This document shows, in pieces, positions 18,196-25,803 of a stretch of 64,000 bases of DNA. Where the stretch lies: NCBI GenBank assembly GCA_002729695.1, contig PBYQ01000009.1, positions 27,968 to 91,967 on the forward strand, written 5' to 3'. The notes beneath the pieces were generated by a model that had not been told where the DNA came from, ran no database searches, and saw nothing but the letters and a program-made list of their open reading frames with translations. The translations under genes were made by a program, and so were the position numbers. Each line of letters opens with the position of its first letter. The first letter of the stretch is position 1. Source of the DNA: Citromicrobium sp. GTDB lineage: Bacteria; Pseudomonadota; Alphaproteobacteria; Sphingomonadales; Sphingomonadaceae.

Positions 18196-19431
18196 ATGCT
18201 GAGCATTAGCCCGGAAGTCGCGCTCCTCGTTCTGGGCATCCTGCTTCTCGCGACGGTGTTTGCGGGCTCTATATCCAGCCGCTTTGGGTTGCCCGCGCTG
18301 ATCGGGTTCCTGTGCCTCGGCATGCTGGCCGGGGTGGACGGGCCCGGCGGGATCGCGTTCGACGATTATCTGCTGACGCAGGGCGTAGGCATCGCGTGCC
18401 TCATCTTCATCCTGTTTTCGGGCGGCATAGATACCGACTGGCGCGATGTTCGGCGTGTGGCCACGCCTGCTCTGGTGCTCGCCACCGGTGGCGTGCTGGT
18501 AAGCGCGGGGATAATGACCGTTGCGGCGATCCTGCTGCTGGGATTCAGCCCGTATCAGGGCTTCCTGCTGGGAGCGATCATCGCTTCGACCGATGCGGCG
18601 GCGGTGTTCGCCATCCTGCGCTCTACCGGGCTCGACCTGCATGGCGACGTTCCCGCGCTGATCGAGGTGGAATCGGGCTCGAACGATCCGATGGCGATCT
18701 TCCTCGTCGGGGCGGCGCTGATGTTCATCACCGTGCCCGACTTCTCGCCCATCACGCTGGTCCCGCAATTCCTGCTCCAGATGGTGCTAGGCGCGGCGGT
18801 CGGCGTCGCGGCGGGATATCTGCTGCCCGAGATCCTCAAGCGCTCGCAATATCGCCACGGCGGCCTCGCGTTCGTCGTCTCGATTGCTGCCGCGCTGATC
18901 GCCTATGGTCTCGCATCGGTGATGGGGGGCAACGGGTTCCTCGCCGCCTATGTCGCAGGTCTGACCGCGGGCAACCGGACCTACCGCGCGCGGGCGATCG
19001 TCTCGACCTTTCAGGACGGGCTGGCGTGGCTGGCGCAGGTTGTGATGTTCCTTACGCTCGGGCTGCTGATCACGCCATCCAACCTGACCGGCGTGATCGT
19101 GCCGGGGCTTGCGATCACCTTCATCCTGATGTTCATCGCCCGCCCGGTGAGCGTGTTCGTGTGCCTCGCGCCGTTCCGTCAGTTCGGCTGGCGGGCCAAG
19201 CTGTTCGTATCATGGGCGGGGCTGCGGGGCGCGGTGCCGATCGTGCTCGCCACCTTCCCCATCGTCGCAGGCGTGCCCAGCGCCTTCGCGATCTTCAACA
19301 TCGTGTTCTTCGTGGTTCTTCTGTCGAGCATCATCCAGGGGCCCACGATCAATTGGTTGGCCAATCGTCTTGGTTTGCTTGCCACGGTGCGCCCGGCGCA
19401 GCCCGTGCCAGCGGATGACGCCGAACTTTAG
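18196..19431 (+). CDS. NhaP2/CvrA-type K+/H+ antiporter, membrane domain only
   Basis: This CPA1-family antiporter exchanges K+ (or Na+) for protons in the inner membrane. Family blocks are ILFSGGIDTDWRDVRR, AIIASTDAAAVFAILR (with the transport Asp), EVESGSNDPMAIFL and the C-terminal FVSWAGLRGAVPIVLATFP. The 411 residues end soon after the last helix. NhaP2 of E. coli and relatives has about 570, with a C-terminal TrkA-C regulatory domain; that domain is missing here, with no frameshift visible because the stop is followed at once by the convergent ispZ gene (4-bp overlap). Regulation by a ligand-binding tail is therefore unlikely. Confidence 0.88.
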   Translation: MLSISPEVALLVLGILLLATVFAGSISSRFGLPALIGFLCLGMLAGVDGPGGIAFDDYLLTQGVGIACLIFILFSGGIDTDWRDVRRVATPALVLATGGVLVSAGIMTVAAILLLGFSPYQGFLLGAIIASTDAAAVFAILRSTGLDLHGDVPALIEVESGSNDPMAIFLVGAALMFITVPDFSPITLVPQFLLQMVLGAAVGVAAGYLLPEILKRSQYRHGGLAFVVSIAAALIAYGLASVMGGNGFLAAYVAGLTAGNRTYRARAIVSTFQDGLAWLAQVVMFLTLGLLITPSNLTGVIVPGLAITFILMFIARPVSVFVCLAPFRQFGWRAKLFVSWAGLRGAVPIVLATFPIVAGVPSAFAIFNIVFFVVLLSSIIQGPTINWLANRLGLLATVRPAQPVPADDAEL

Positions 19432-20117
19432 GCTCCCGTCGGCGGCTCTTCCTCGACGAGGCCTTCCTTGCGCTCTGGATCGAGCCCGTGCTTCAGCAGC
19501 ATGGGCAGCTGGACGAAGGTGAAGGCGAAGCTCAGCCCCATGAAGACCCAGAGTTTGGCCCACAGCCAGTCTTCGAAGCTCAGGCTTTCGCGCAGCACCT
19601 CGTTCAGCACCGCGAGGCACAGGAAGAAGAAGCCCCAGTTGCGCGACAGCTTGAGCCAGCCTTCTTGGCTAAGCCCTTCGAACGCGGCTTCCAGAAGCCA
19701 TTGCAGGAACGCCTTGCCGCGCAGCCAGCCGATCAGCAGCACGACGCCGAAAAAGGCGTAGAGCACGGTCGGCTTCACCTGCACGTAGAACGGATCGCGC
19801 AGGAGGATGGTCATCCCGCCGAAGCCGACGATCAGCACGGTCGACAGCATCAGCATCTTCGAAATCTGCCCTGTCAGCAGCTTGCTCGCGATCAGGGCCG
19901 CGATGGCGGCGACGATGAACGCGCCGGTCGATTTGATGATCGCGACCAGCGTACCGACCGAGTCATCGCCATCGGGCTGGAAAAGGTAGAACGACAGCAG
20001 GAAAACGACCAGCGGGCCGTAATCGATCGCAACGTTGAGCCAGCCTGACTTGGGCTTTTGTGCAACCTCTCCAGCCGTTCGTGCTGAGCCTGTCGAAGCA
20101 CTGTCCTTCTTTTCCAA
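19428..20117 (-). CDS. ispZ: Septation/inner-membrane-spanning protein IspZ (YciB)
   Basis: The 229-residue protein matches the IspZ/YciB family, inner-membrane proteins linked to cell envelope synthesis and division. Blocks include AIDYGPLVVFLLSFY, TAL-like helices, and LSRNWGFFFLCLAVLNEVLR. Its start is unusual. There is no ATG or GTG before the conserved part. The best start is TTG at 20117, preceded by GGAG (20128-20125) with 7-base spacing. Codons 6-14 are made of one arm of repeat family A, so the protein begins MEKKDSASTGSART before the native sequence. A second TTG at 20153 lies inside the other repeat arm and lacks a clear ribosome-binding site. The gene follows ftsY and is probably in the dapF-mtaB-ftsY run. 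Confidence 0.87.
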   Translation of the reverse strand: MEKKDSASTGSARTAGEVAQKPKSGWLNVAIDYGPLVVFLLSFYLFQPDGDDSVGTLVAIIKSTGAFIVAAIAALIASKLLTGQISKMLMLSTVLIVGFGGMTILLRDPFYVQVKPTVLYAFFGVVLLIGWLRGKAFLQWLLEAAFEGLSQEGWLKLSRNWGFFFLCLAVLNEVLRESLSFEDWLWAKLWVFMGLSFAFTFVQLPMLLKHGLDPERKEGLVEEEPPTGA

Positions 20118-20167
20118 CGCGATACTCCAAAGAAAAATACAGCCCTTCGACAAGCTCAGGGCGAACG
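20075..20167. repeat. Repeat family A, two-armed element overlapping the ispZ start
   Basis: The arms are CCGTTCGTGCTGAGCCTGTC (from 20075, continuing GAAGCACTG to 20103) and CAGCCCTTCGACAAGCTCAG (from 20140, continuing GGCGAACG to 20167). They are inverted copies that match at about 23 of 28 positions. The 36-base loop between them contains the ispZ Shine-Dalgarno and TTG start. A sister copy is at 59348-59441. Confidence 0.85.
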
Positions 20168-20185
20168 CGAAGCTTGTGGGTTAGC

Positions 20186-21115
20186 CTACGCCACCCCCGC
20201 AATAACCCGAGCGACCAGATCGGGGTCGAACGGGCGCAGGTCGTCGAGTTGCTCGCCCACGCCGATGGCATGGATCGGCAGCCCGTATTTCTGCGCCGCC
20301 GCCACCAGTACGCCGCCGCGGGCAGTGCCGTCCAGCTTGGTCATGATAAGGCCGGTGACGCCGGCGACTTCCTTGAACACGTCAATCTGGCTGAGCGCGT
20401 TCTGGCCATTGGTCGCGTCGAGCACCAGCACGACATCGTGCGGCGCCTCGGGGTTCAGGCGGCCGAGGACCTTCCTGATCTTGGCCAGCTCGTCCATCAG
20501 CTCGCGCTTGTTCTGGAGCCGCCCGGCGGTATCGACGATCAGCGCATCGGTGCCTTCGTCGGTGCCGCGCTTCACAGCGTCGAAAACGATGCTCGCCGGG
20601 TCGCCGCCCTCGGGACCGCGCACCAGCGGGACGCCAACCCGGTCCGCCCAGGTCTGCAACTGGCCGATCGCGGCGGCGCGGAAGGTGTCGCCCGCCGCCA
20701 GCATGACCTCGTAGTCGTCTTCCATGAACAGGTGCGCGAGCTTGGCGATCGTGGTGGTCTTGCCGCTGCCATTGACGCCGATAACCAGGATCACCTGCGG
20801 GCGCGGGAAGGCGGTCACTTCCAGCGGCTTGGCGACCGGACGCAGGATTGCGGCGATTTCCTCCGCCACCGCCTCGCGCAGCTGGCGCTCGGTAATCTCC
20901 GCACCGAAGCGCTGTTCGCGCAGCGCCTCGCGCACGCGGCCAGCGGCTTCGGGGCCGAGGTCCGACATGATCAGCGCATCCTCGATCTCGTCGAGCGTGG
21001 CATCGTCCAGCCGCGTGTTGCCGACAGGTGCGATGTTCTCGGACAGGCGATCAGACGTCTTGCGGAAGCCGCCTAGCAGGCGGTCGCTCCAGCTGCCGGA
21101 GCCTTCGTCGCTCAT
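20186..21115 (-). CDS. ftsY: Signal recognition particle receptor FtsY
   Basis: FtsY is the SRP receptor GTPase that delivers ribosome-nascent chains to the membrane. The 309-residue product has the helical N domain and the G domain with P-loop GVNGSGKTTTIAKLA, DTAGRLQNK, and TKLDGTARGG. The acidic A domain of E. coli FtsY is absent, as in many alphaproteobacteria. The frame stays open upstream into mtaB, but ATG 21115 (MSDEGSGSWSDRL) overlaps the mtaB stop in ATGA and is the natural start. Confidence 0.96.
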   Translation of the reverse strand: MSDEGSGSWSDRLLGGFRKTSDRLSENIAPVGNTRLDDATLDEIEDALIMSDLGPEAAGRVREALREQRFGAEITERQLREAVAEEIAAILRPVAKPLEVTAFPRPQVILVIGVNGSGKTTTIAKLAHLFMEDDYEVMLAAGDTFRAAAIGQLQTWADRVGVPLVRGPEGGDPASIVFDAVKRGTDEGTDALIVDTAGRLQNKRELMDELAKIRKVLGRLNPEAPHDVVLVLDATNGQNALSQIDVFKEVAGVTGLIMTKLDGTARGGVLVAAAQKYGLPIHAIGVGEQLDDLRPFDPDLVARVIAGVA

Positions 21116-22287
21116 GCGAGCATTCCTTCGATAATCCGGGTGGGGCGGATAGCATGGATGGTGCCGGGCGCGGTGCCTTCGGGCAAAGCGACGCGGGCGA
21201 AGTGCGGCGTGTAGCCGCTGCCATCCCTTTCCGCGAGAACTTCGTACTCTGCGCCGAGCAGACCTTTCAACCAGCTGTCGCGGGTCGCTCGCACGGTTTC
21301 GCGCAACTCTGCCGCGCGGGCCTTGATCGTAGGGCGATCGACCTGCGGCATCCGCGCGGCCGGAGTGCCATCGCGCGGCGAGTAGGGGAAGATGTGGCCA
21401 TGCACGATCCCGCATTCGGCGATGATCGAAAGATTGTCCGCATGGTGGGCATCGGTTTCGGTGGGGAACCCAGCGATCAGGTCTGCCCCTATGGCGATTT
21501 CGGGACGGCGGTTCTTGAGCTGTGCGACCAGATCGATCGCTTGTGTGCGGTTGTGCCTGCGTTTCATGCGCTTAAGGATCAGGTCGCTGCCGTGCTGCAG
21601 CGACAGGTGCAGGTGCGGCATCACGCGCGGCTCGCCCGCAATCAGTTCGAACAAAGCCTCGTCGATCTCGATGCCGTCGACGGAGGACAGCCGCAGGCGC
21701 GGCAATTGCGGGAAGGTGTCGAGGATCGCCGTAACCAGCGCACCGAGCCGCGGTTCGCTAGGCAAGTCATGACCCCAGGAGGTAAGATCGACCCCGGTCA
21801 GTACGACCTCCTTCGTGCCTTCGGTCAACCTCGCCTCGACAGCGCCTAACACGGTCGCGATGCTGTCCGACCGGCTTGCGCCGCGCCCGCTCGGTATGCT
21901 GCAGAAGGTGCAGGCGTGGTCGCAGCCGTTCTGAACGCCGATAAACGCCCGGGTCCCCTGCTGGCGCAGCGCCACCTTCGGTTCGGGCACGTTCCAGCTG
22001 CGCGCGTCGAGCTTCGCTGCATTAGCGACGAAGCCATCGACTTCCGCCATCCGGCCAAGCGCCTCGCGCTCCGTCTCGGCTGCGCATCCTGTCACCAGCA
22101 GCCGTGCATCGGGGTGGCTTTGGCGCGCCCGGCGTATCGCCTGCCGCGTGTGGCGCACCGCTTCGCGCGTCACCGAACAGGAATTGATGACCACGGTATC
22201 GCGATCCGCCTCGATCAGGGCGGCGATCCGCTCGCTCTCGGCATGGTTCAGGCGGCAGCCGAGCGAGATGACACGGCTGTCGTTCAC
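21112..22287 (-). CDS. mtaB: tRNA (t6A37) methylthiotransferase MtaB
   Basis: MtaB adds a methylthio group to t6A37 of tRNAs reading ANN codons. The 391-residue protein has the N-terminal UPF0004 domain with three cluster cysteines (C11, C37, C68) and the radical-SAM domain with CDHACTFC (C122, C126, C129). A TRAM-like C-terminal end is short. The order of motifs and the sequence SIPSGRGASRS point to MtaB rather than MiaB or RimO. It overlaps dapF upstream and ftsY downstream by 4 bases each. Confidence 0.92.
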   Translation of the reverse strand: MNDSRVISLGCRLNHAESERIAALIEADRDTVVINSCSVTREAVRHTRQAIRRARQSHPDARLLVTGCAAETEREALGRMAEVDGFVANAAKLDARSWNVPEPKVALRQQGTRAFIGVQNGCDHACTFCSIPSGRGASRSDSIATVLGAVEARLTEGTKEVVLTGVDLTSWGHDLPSEPRLGALVTAILDTFPQLPRLRLSSVDGIEIDEALFELIAGEPRVMPHLHLSLQHGSDLILKRMKRRHNRTQAIDLVAQLKNRRPEIAIGADLIAGFPTETDAHHADNLSIIAECGIVHGHIFPYSPRDGTPAARMPQVDRPTIKARAAELRETVRATRDSWLKGLLGAEYEVLAERDGSGYTPHFARVALPEGTAPGTIHAIRPTRIIEGMLA

Positions 22288-23093
22288 CCGAAATCGTCCA
22301 GCTCGAAAGACCCGCGATAGCTTTCGGACGCAGGGCCAGCCATGTGGATGCCGCCTTCATCGTCGTGACGGATCGTCAGAGTGCCACCCGGCAGCGTGAC
22401 CTGCACCACGGCATCGACGAGGCCTTGCCGATAGGCGATGGTCGCCGTCGCACATGCTCCCGTCCCGCAGGCGAGTGTGAGCCCGGCACCCCGTTCCCAT
22501 ACCCTCAGCCTGATCGAATCGCGCGAAAGGACCTGCGCGACGTTGACGTTGATTCTTTCCGGAAACAGAGGGTCGGTCTCGATCTCCGGGCCGAGCGTCT
22601 CGAGCGGTACCGCGCGCAGATCGTCGACGAAGAAGACGATATGCGGATTGCCGACGTTCACTGCGCTCGGTCGTTCGAGCATGTCCCAGCCCAGCGGCAT
22701 CTCGCGCGTGTCCATCGCGTAAGCGAGGGGGATGTCCTGCCAGTCGAACCGTCCGGCGCCCATCGCAGCCTCGGCCATGTTCGTTCCGGGACGGACCCGG
22801 AGCATCCCGCCAGTGGTCTCTATGCCGGCCTCGGCACCGTGCAGCACGCCCACGGCGCGGGTGGCATTTCCGCACGCCTCAACCTCGCCGCCATCGGCAT
22901 TGTGGATGCGCATGGAGAAGTCCGCCGCTTCCGATGGTCCAAGCACGATCAGCTGGTCGAAGCCGATCCCGCGATTACGATCGGCCAGCGCGCGGATTTG
23001 CGCTGCGCTTAGCGGTGGCAGAGCGCCATCGCGCCCGTCGAGGATCGCGAAGTCGTTGCCCAGACCGTGCATTTTGACGAAAGGAATCCGCAT
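22284..23093 (-). CDS. dapF: Diaminopimelate epimerase
   Basis: DapF interconverts LL- and meso-diaminopimelate for lysine and peptidoglycan synthesis without a cofactor, using two cysteines. Both are visible: C74 in EACGNATRAVG and C209 in LACGTGACATA. The start MRIPFVKMHGLGNDFAILDG is typical. ATG 23093 has GGGGAGA directly upstream; an in-frame GTG at 23105 is less likely. The 269-residue length is normal. It is the first gene of the dapF-mtaB-ftsY-ispZ run. Confidence 0.96.
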   Translation of the reverse strand: MRIPFVKMHGLGNDFAILDGRDGALPPLSAAQIRALADRNRGIGFDQLIVLGPSEAADFSMRIHNADGGEVEACGNATRAVGVLHGAEAGIETTGGMLRVRPGTNMAEAAMGAGRFDWQDIPLAYAMDTREMPLGWDMLERPSAVNVGNPHIVFFVDDLRAVPLETLGPEIETDPLFPERINVNVAQVLSRDSIRLRVWERGAGLTLACGTGACATATIAYRQGLVDAVVQVTLPGGTLTIRHDDEGGIHMAGPASESYRGSFELDDFG

Positions 23094-23133
23094 GTCTCCC
23101 CGCACTTATGGTGGGGGCGGGGCTACGTAAAGG

Positions 23134-24801
23134 TCAGGCGCTGCGACGTTGCTCGTCGTCGTTGATCGGTGCCGTCCGTTCGGCGAGCATGTCGAGCTCG
23201 GTGAGCCGCTTCAGCACCGCTGCTGCATCTTCGGGCTTGCCGTAGAGATAGCCTTGCCCCTTCATCTCACCCATCGTCCGCAGCGTGTTGAGGATCGATG
23301 TGTCCTCGATGCCTTCTGCGGTGACCGGAATCTGCAAACCTCGGCCCAGTGACACGAGAGTATTGACGATGTGCTCGTGCTGATCGTCACCGCCGGTGCC
23401 GTCTTGCGCGGCCTCTGCCACGCGGCGCAACTCACCCACGAAGCTCCGATCGATCTTCACTCGGTCGAACGGCAAAGTACGCAACTGCGTCAGGCTGGCA
23501 AATCCGGTCCCGAAATCGTCGAGGCTGACCCGCACACCGATATTCTTGAGGCTGACGATCATCGTCTGAACCGCGGTCAGATTCTCGTGCAGGCAGCTTT
23601 CCGAGATCTCGACATCGAGGCGGGCCGCCGGAAAATCGCTGCTCAGCAACAGCTTCAGCAGCTTTTGCGGGAACCACGGATCGCGCAACTGCATCGACGA
23701 GATGTTGACCGACAGCGTCAGGCTCGGGTCCCAGCTTTTCGCATCACGCAGAGCGCTGGCGATAAGTGATTGGGACAGCGGCCCGATGAGGCCGCAGCTT
23801 TCGGCCACGGGAATGAAGATTTCCGGGCTGACGGTGCCCATCTCGGGCGAATTCCAGCGAGCGAGCATCTCGAACCCAACAAGCTTGCCCGTCTCCAGAT
23901 CGATCTGCTGTTCGTAGTGGGGGCTGAACTCGCCGTTCTCCAGACCCTTGCGGATCGCCGATTCCATCTCGCGGCGCAGGCGCGCTTCCACTTCCATCGC
24001 GGAGTCGAACCAGCAATAGCGGTTACGGCCTTCTTTCTTGGAGTGGTACATCGCCAGGTCGGCGCGGTGCATCAGCTTGCGCGCGGCGCCTTCGAGATTG
24101 TCGGCAGGCCTGGGCGGAGCCTGTACCGCGACACCTGCAGAGATTGTCACTTCGATAGCGCCGATCTCGACCTCGATCGGTTTTGCTACCTCGGCCACCA
24201 GCGTTTTGACCCATTCTTCGACCGGGGAGAGGTCGTGCCCAACGATGGGCAGGATCACTGCGAACTCGTCACCGCCCAATCGTGCGACGCTGGCCCCTTC
24301 CGGCGCCAGTCGCTTGAGGCGCTCGGCGACCGCGAGCAGCACGGCGTCGCCAGCCTGGTGGCCATTCGAATCGTTGATTTCCTTGAAGCCGTCGAGATCG
24401 ATCATCACGAACCCGGCGTAATCGTTCGGCTGGCCGAGCGACGCGATCGCACCCATCAACTTTTCGATCGCGGATCGCCGATTATAGCAACCCGTCAGCG
24501 AATCGAGTTGCGAGAGCCGGTTTGCCTTTTCCTCGGCTTCGCGGCGCTGCTCGATTTCCTGACGCAAATCCGAATAGCGGCGCCATCCAAAGATGATCAG
24601 CGCGATGTTCAGGAGCAGCGCGTTTGTCAGGGCGGTGTCTGGAGGAGCGACGTTGCCACTGACGAGGTGCCGTACGACTTGGGGCATCACCGTGCCACCG
24701 ATCCCGACAAACAGCAAAATCGCGGCGGTCGCGATGCCAAGCATCACGATGTCGCGCTGGGCCTTCTCCAGGCCAGGCCGTTGGTCGTTCTTCTCGCCCA
24801 T
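23134..24801 (-). CDS. Membrane-anchored GGDEF-EAL cyclic-di-GMP protein
   Basis: The 555-residue protein has two N-terminal membrane helices (about residues 18-45 and 57-72), a short coiled linker, a GGDEF domain and an EAL domain. The cyclase motif RLGGDEFAV is intact, but no RxxD inhibitory site precedes it. The phosphodiesterase catalytic residues look intact: the signature reads EMLARW (EML in place of EAL, Glu kept), with NIS, a Glu in DVEISES, DDFGTG, KIDRSFV and AEGIE. It could therefore make or break c-di-GMP; which dominates cannot be judged. There is no sensory domain besides the membrane part. The gene lies 40 bp upstream of dapF on the same strand but is functionally unrelated. 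Confidence 0.92.
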   Translation of the reverse strand: MGEKNDQRPGLEKAQRDIVMLGIATAAILLFVGIGGTVMPQVVRHLVSGNVAPPDTALTNALLLNIALIIFGWRRYSDLRQEIEQRREAEEKANRLSQLDSLTGCYNRRSAIEKLMGAIASLGQPNDYAGFVMIDLDGFKEINDSNGHQAGDAVLLAVAERLKRLAPEGASVARLGGDEFAVILPIVGHDLSPVEEWVKTLVAEVAKPIEVEIGAIEVTISAGVAVQAPPRPADNLEGAARKLMHRADLAMYHSKKEGRNRYCWFDSAMEVEARLRREMESAIRKGLENGEFSPHYEQQIDLETGKLVGFEMLARWNSPEMGTVSPEIFIPVAESCGLIGPLSQSLIASALRDAKSWDPSLTLSVNISSMQLRDPWFPQKLLKLLLSSDFPAARLDVEISESCLHENLTAVQTMIVSLKNIGVRVSLDDFGTGFASLTQLRTLPFDRVKIDRSFVGELRRVAEAAQDGTGGDDQHEHIVNTLVSLGRGLQIPVTAEGIEDTSILNTLRTMGEMKGQGYLYGKPEDAAAVLKRLTELDMLAERTAPINDDEQRRSA

Positions 24802-25034
24802 CTCGCGGTGTCTATCTCGATCCCGTGCTCAACGATGTTCGTCTGTCAGGAACATTATTGTCAGGAGGGCCTGAAAATCGGGTAAATGAATCGCGACGAT
24901 TTTGACCGCGCCGGTCGCGTCGATCTACAATCCCGAGCGATTCCCGCCACTTCATCCGCCGCGAACCCAATCGCTGAATCGCATGATCGGGATCGCCGAA
25001 TCGACAGATTTAACCCCGATGGGAGAATGACGCC

Positions 25035-25442
25035 TTGCGCTACTGGCTTATGAAATCGGAACCCGACGTTTACGGTTGGGACGATCTGGAACGGGAAGGC
25101 GAAGGCATCTGGGATGGTGTGCGCAGCCATCAGGCGAAGAACAATCTGGTCGCTATGGAAGTAGGCGATCAGGCATTCTTCTATCACTCGAACATCGGTC
25201 GCGAGATCGTCAGAATCGTCGAAATCAGCAAAGCCGGGCTGACCGATCCGACGGACGAGACCGGCAAGTGGGCGGCGGTAAAGGTGAAGCCGAAGACCAA
25301 GCTGCCGAGCGTCGTTACGTTGAAGCAGGTGAAGGCCGAGCCGCGGCTCGCCGACATGCAGCTCGTAAAGCTCTCTCGCCTTTCCGTGTGCGAAGTGATG
25401 CCCGACGAATGGTCGCTGATCCTCGAAATGGCGGGCGTCTGA
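25035..25442 (+). CDS. EVE-domain (Thy28-like) protein
   Basis: The 135-residue protein is one EVE domain, beginning RYWLMKSEPDVYGWDDLERE and containing WDGVRSHQAKNNL and DQAFFYHSN. EVE domains are PUA-like folds that bind modified bases in DNA or RNA; the cellular role of the stand-alone bacterial form is unsettled. The start is TTG 25035, because homologs begin M-x-YWLMKSEP and GGGAGA lies 8 bases upstream. An internal ATG at 25050 would cut into the conserved core. The spacer before it (24802-25034) contains no gene that I can support. Confidence 0.9.
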   Translation: MRYWLMKSEPDVYGWDDLEREGEGIWDGVRSHQAKNNLVAMEVGDQAFFYHSNIGREIVRIVEISKAGLTDPTDETGKWAAVKVKPKTKLPSVVTLKQVKAEPRLADMQLVKLSRLSVCEVMPDEWSLILEMAGV

Positions 25443-25491
25443 TTTCTTGTCGCAAGCGGAGGTCGCTCTGGCGCAACTGCCCCCTCGAACA

Positions 25492-25517
25492 GGAACGTAA
25501 GGGACTGTTTCTCCGTT
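25492..25517 (+). promoter_or_regulatory. Sigma-EcfG-type general stress promoter
   Basis: GGAAC (25492-25496), 17 bases, then CGTT (25514-25517) matches the GGAAC-N16/17-CGTT consensus of alphaproteobacterial EcfG promoters exactly. It lies 50 bases before the csbD-like start, in the correct orientation. Confidence 0.75.
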
Positions 25518-25567
25518 TCTTTTGCACATCGGTAATCACACCGACGCACTGAAAATGGAGAGCTGAA

Positions 25568-25738
25568 ATGGGTGAACTCAAGAGCAAGGTCGAAGGCAAC
25601 GTCAACGAAGCTATTGGCAAGGCCAAGCAGCAGTCGAACGATCCGGAAACCCGCGCCGACGGCAAGGGCCAGGAAGTCAAGGGCAAGGCCCAGCAGGCCA
25701 AGGGCGAAGTGCAGGGTGCCCTCGGCGACGATATCTGA
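25568..25738 (+). CDS. CsbD-family small stress protein
   Basis: A 56-residue protein starting MGELKSKVEGNVNEAIGKAK, then repeated Lys/Gly/Gln helices (GKGQEVKGKAQQAKGEVQGA), ending GDDI. This is the CsbD pattern: small, highly charged proteins induced by general stress, of unknown mechanism. GGAGAG lies 5 bases before ATG 25568. An EcfG promoter is placed just upstream and a terminator follows, so the gene is a self-contained stress unit. It is too short for routine ORF cut-offs. Confidence 0.92.
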   Translation: MGELKSKVEGNVNEAIGKAKQQSNDPETRADGKGQEVKGKAQQAKGEVQGALGDDI

Positions 25739-25757
25739 TCATCACGCGCAAAACGAC

Positions 25758-25795
25758 AAAAAAGGGGCGGTACCTTACAGGTGCCGCCCTTTTTC
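25758..25795. terminator. Bidirectional intrinsic terminator
   Basis: A 10-bp stem (25765-25774 with 25780-25789, one G-T pair) and TTACA loop is flanked by six A residues before and a T run after it. It can end the csbD transcript on the + strand and the TPP-enzyme transcript on the - strand. Confidence 0.85.
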
Positions 25796-25803
25796 TATGC
25801 GCC

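Noticed and set aside
20186..21415. 100-residue N-terminal extension of FtsY
   Set aside because: The extension lies within mtaB in another frame. ATG 21115 overlaps the mtaB stop and starts the conserved protein.
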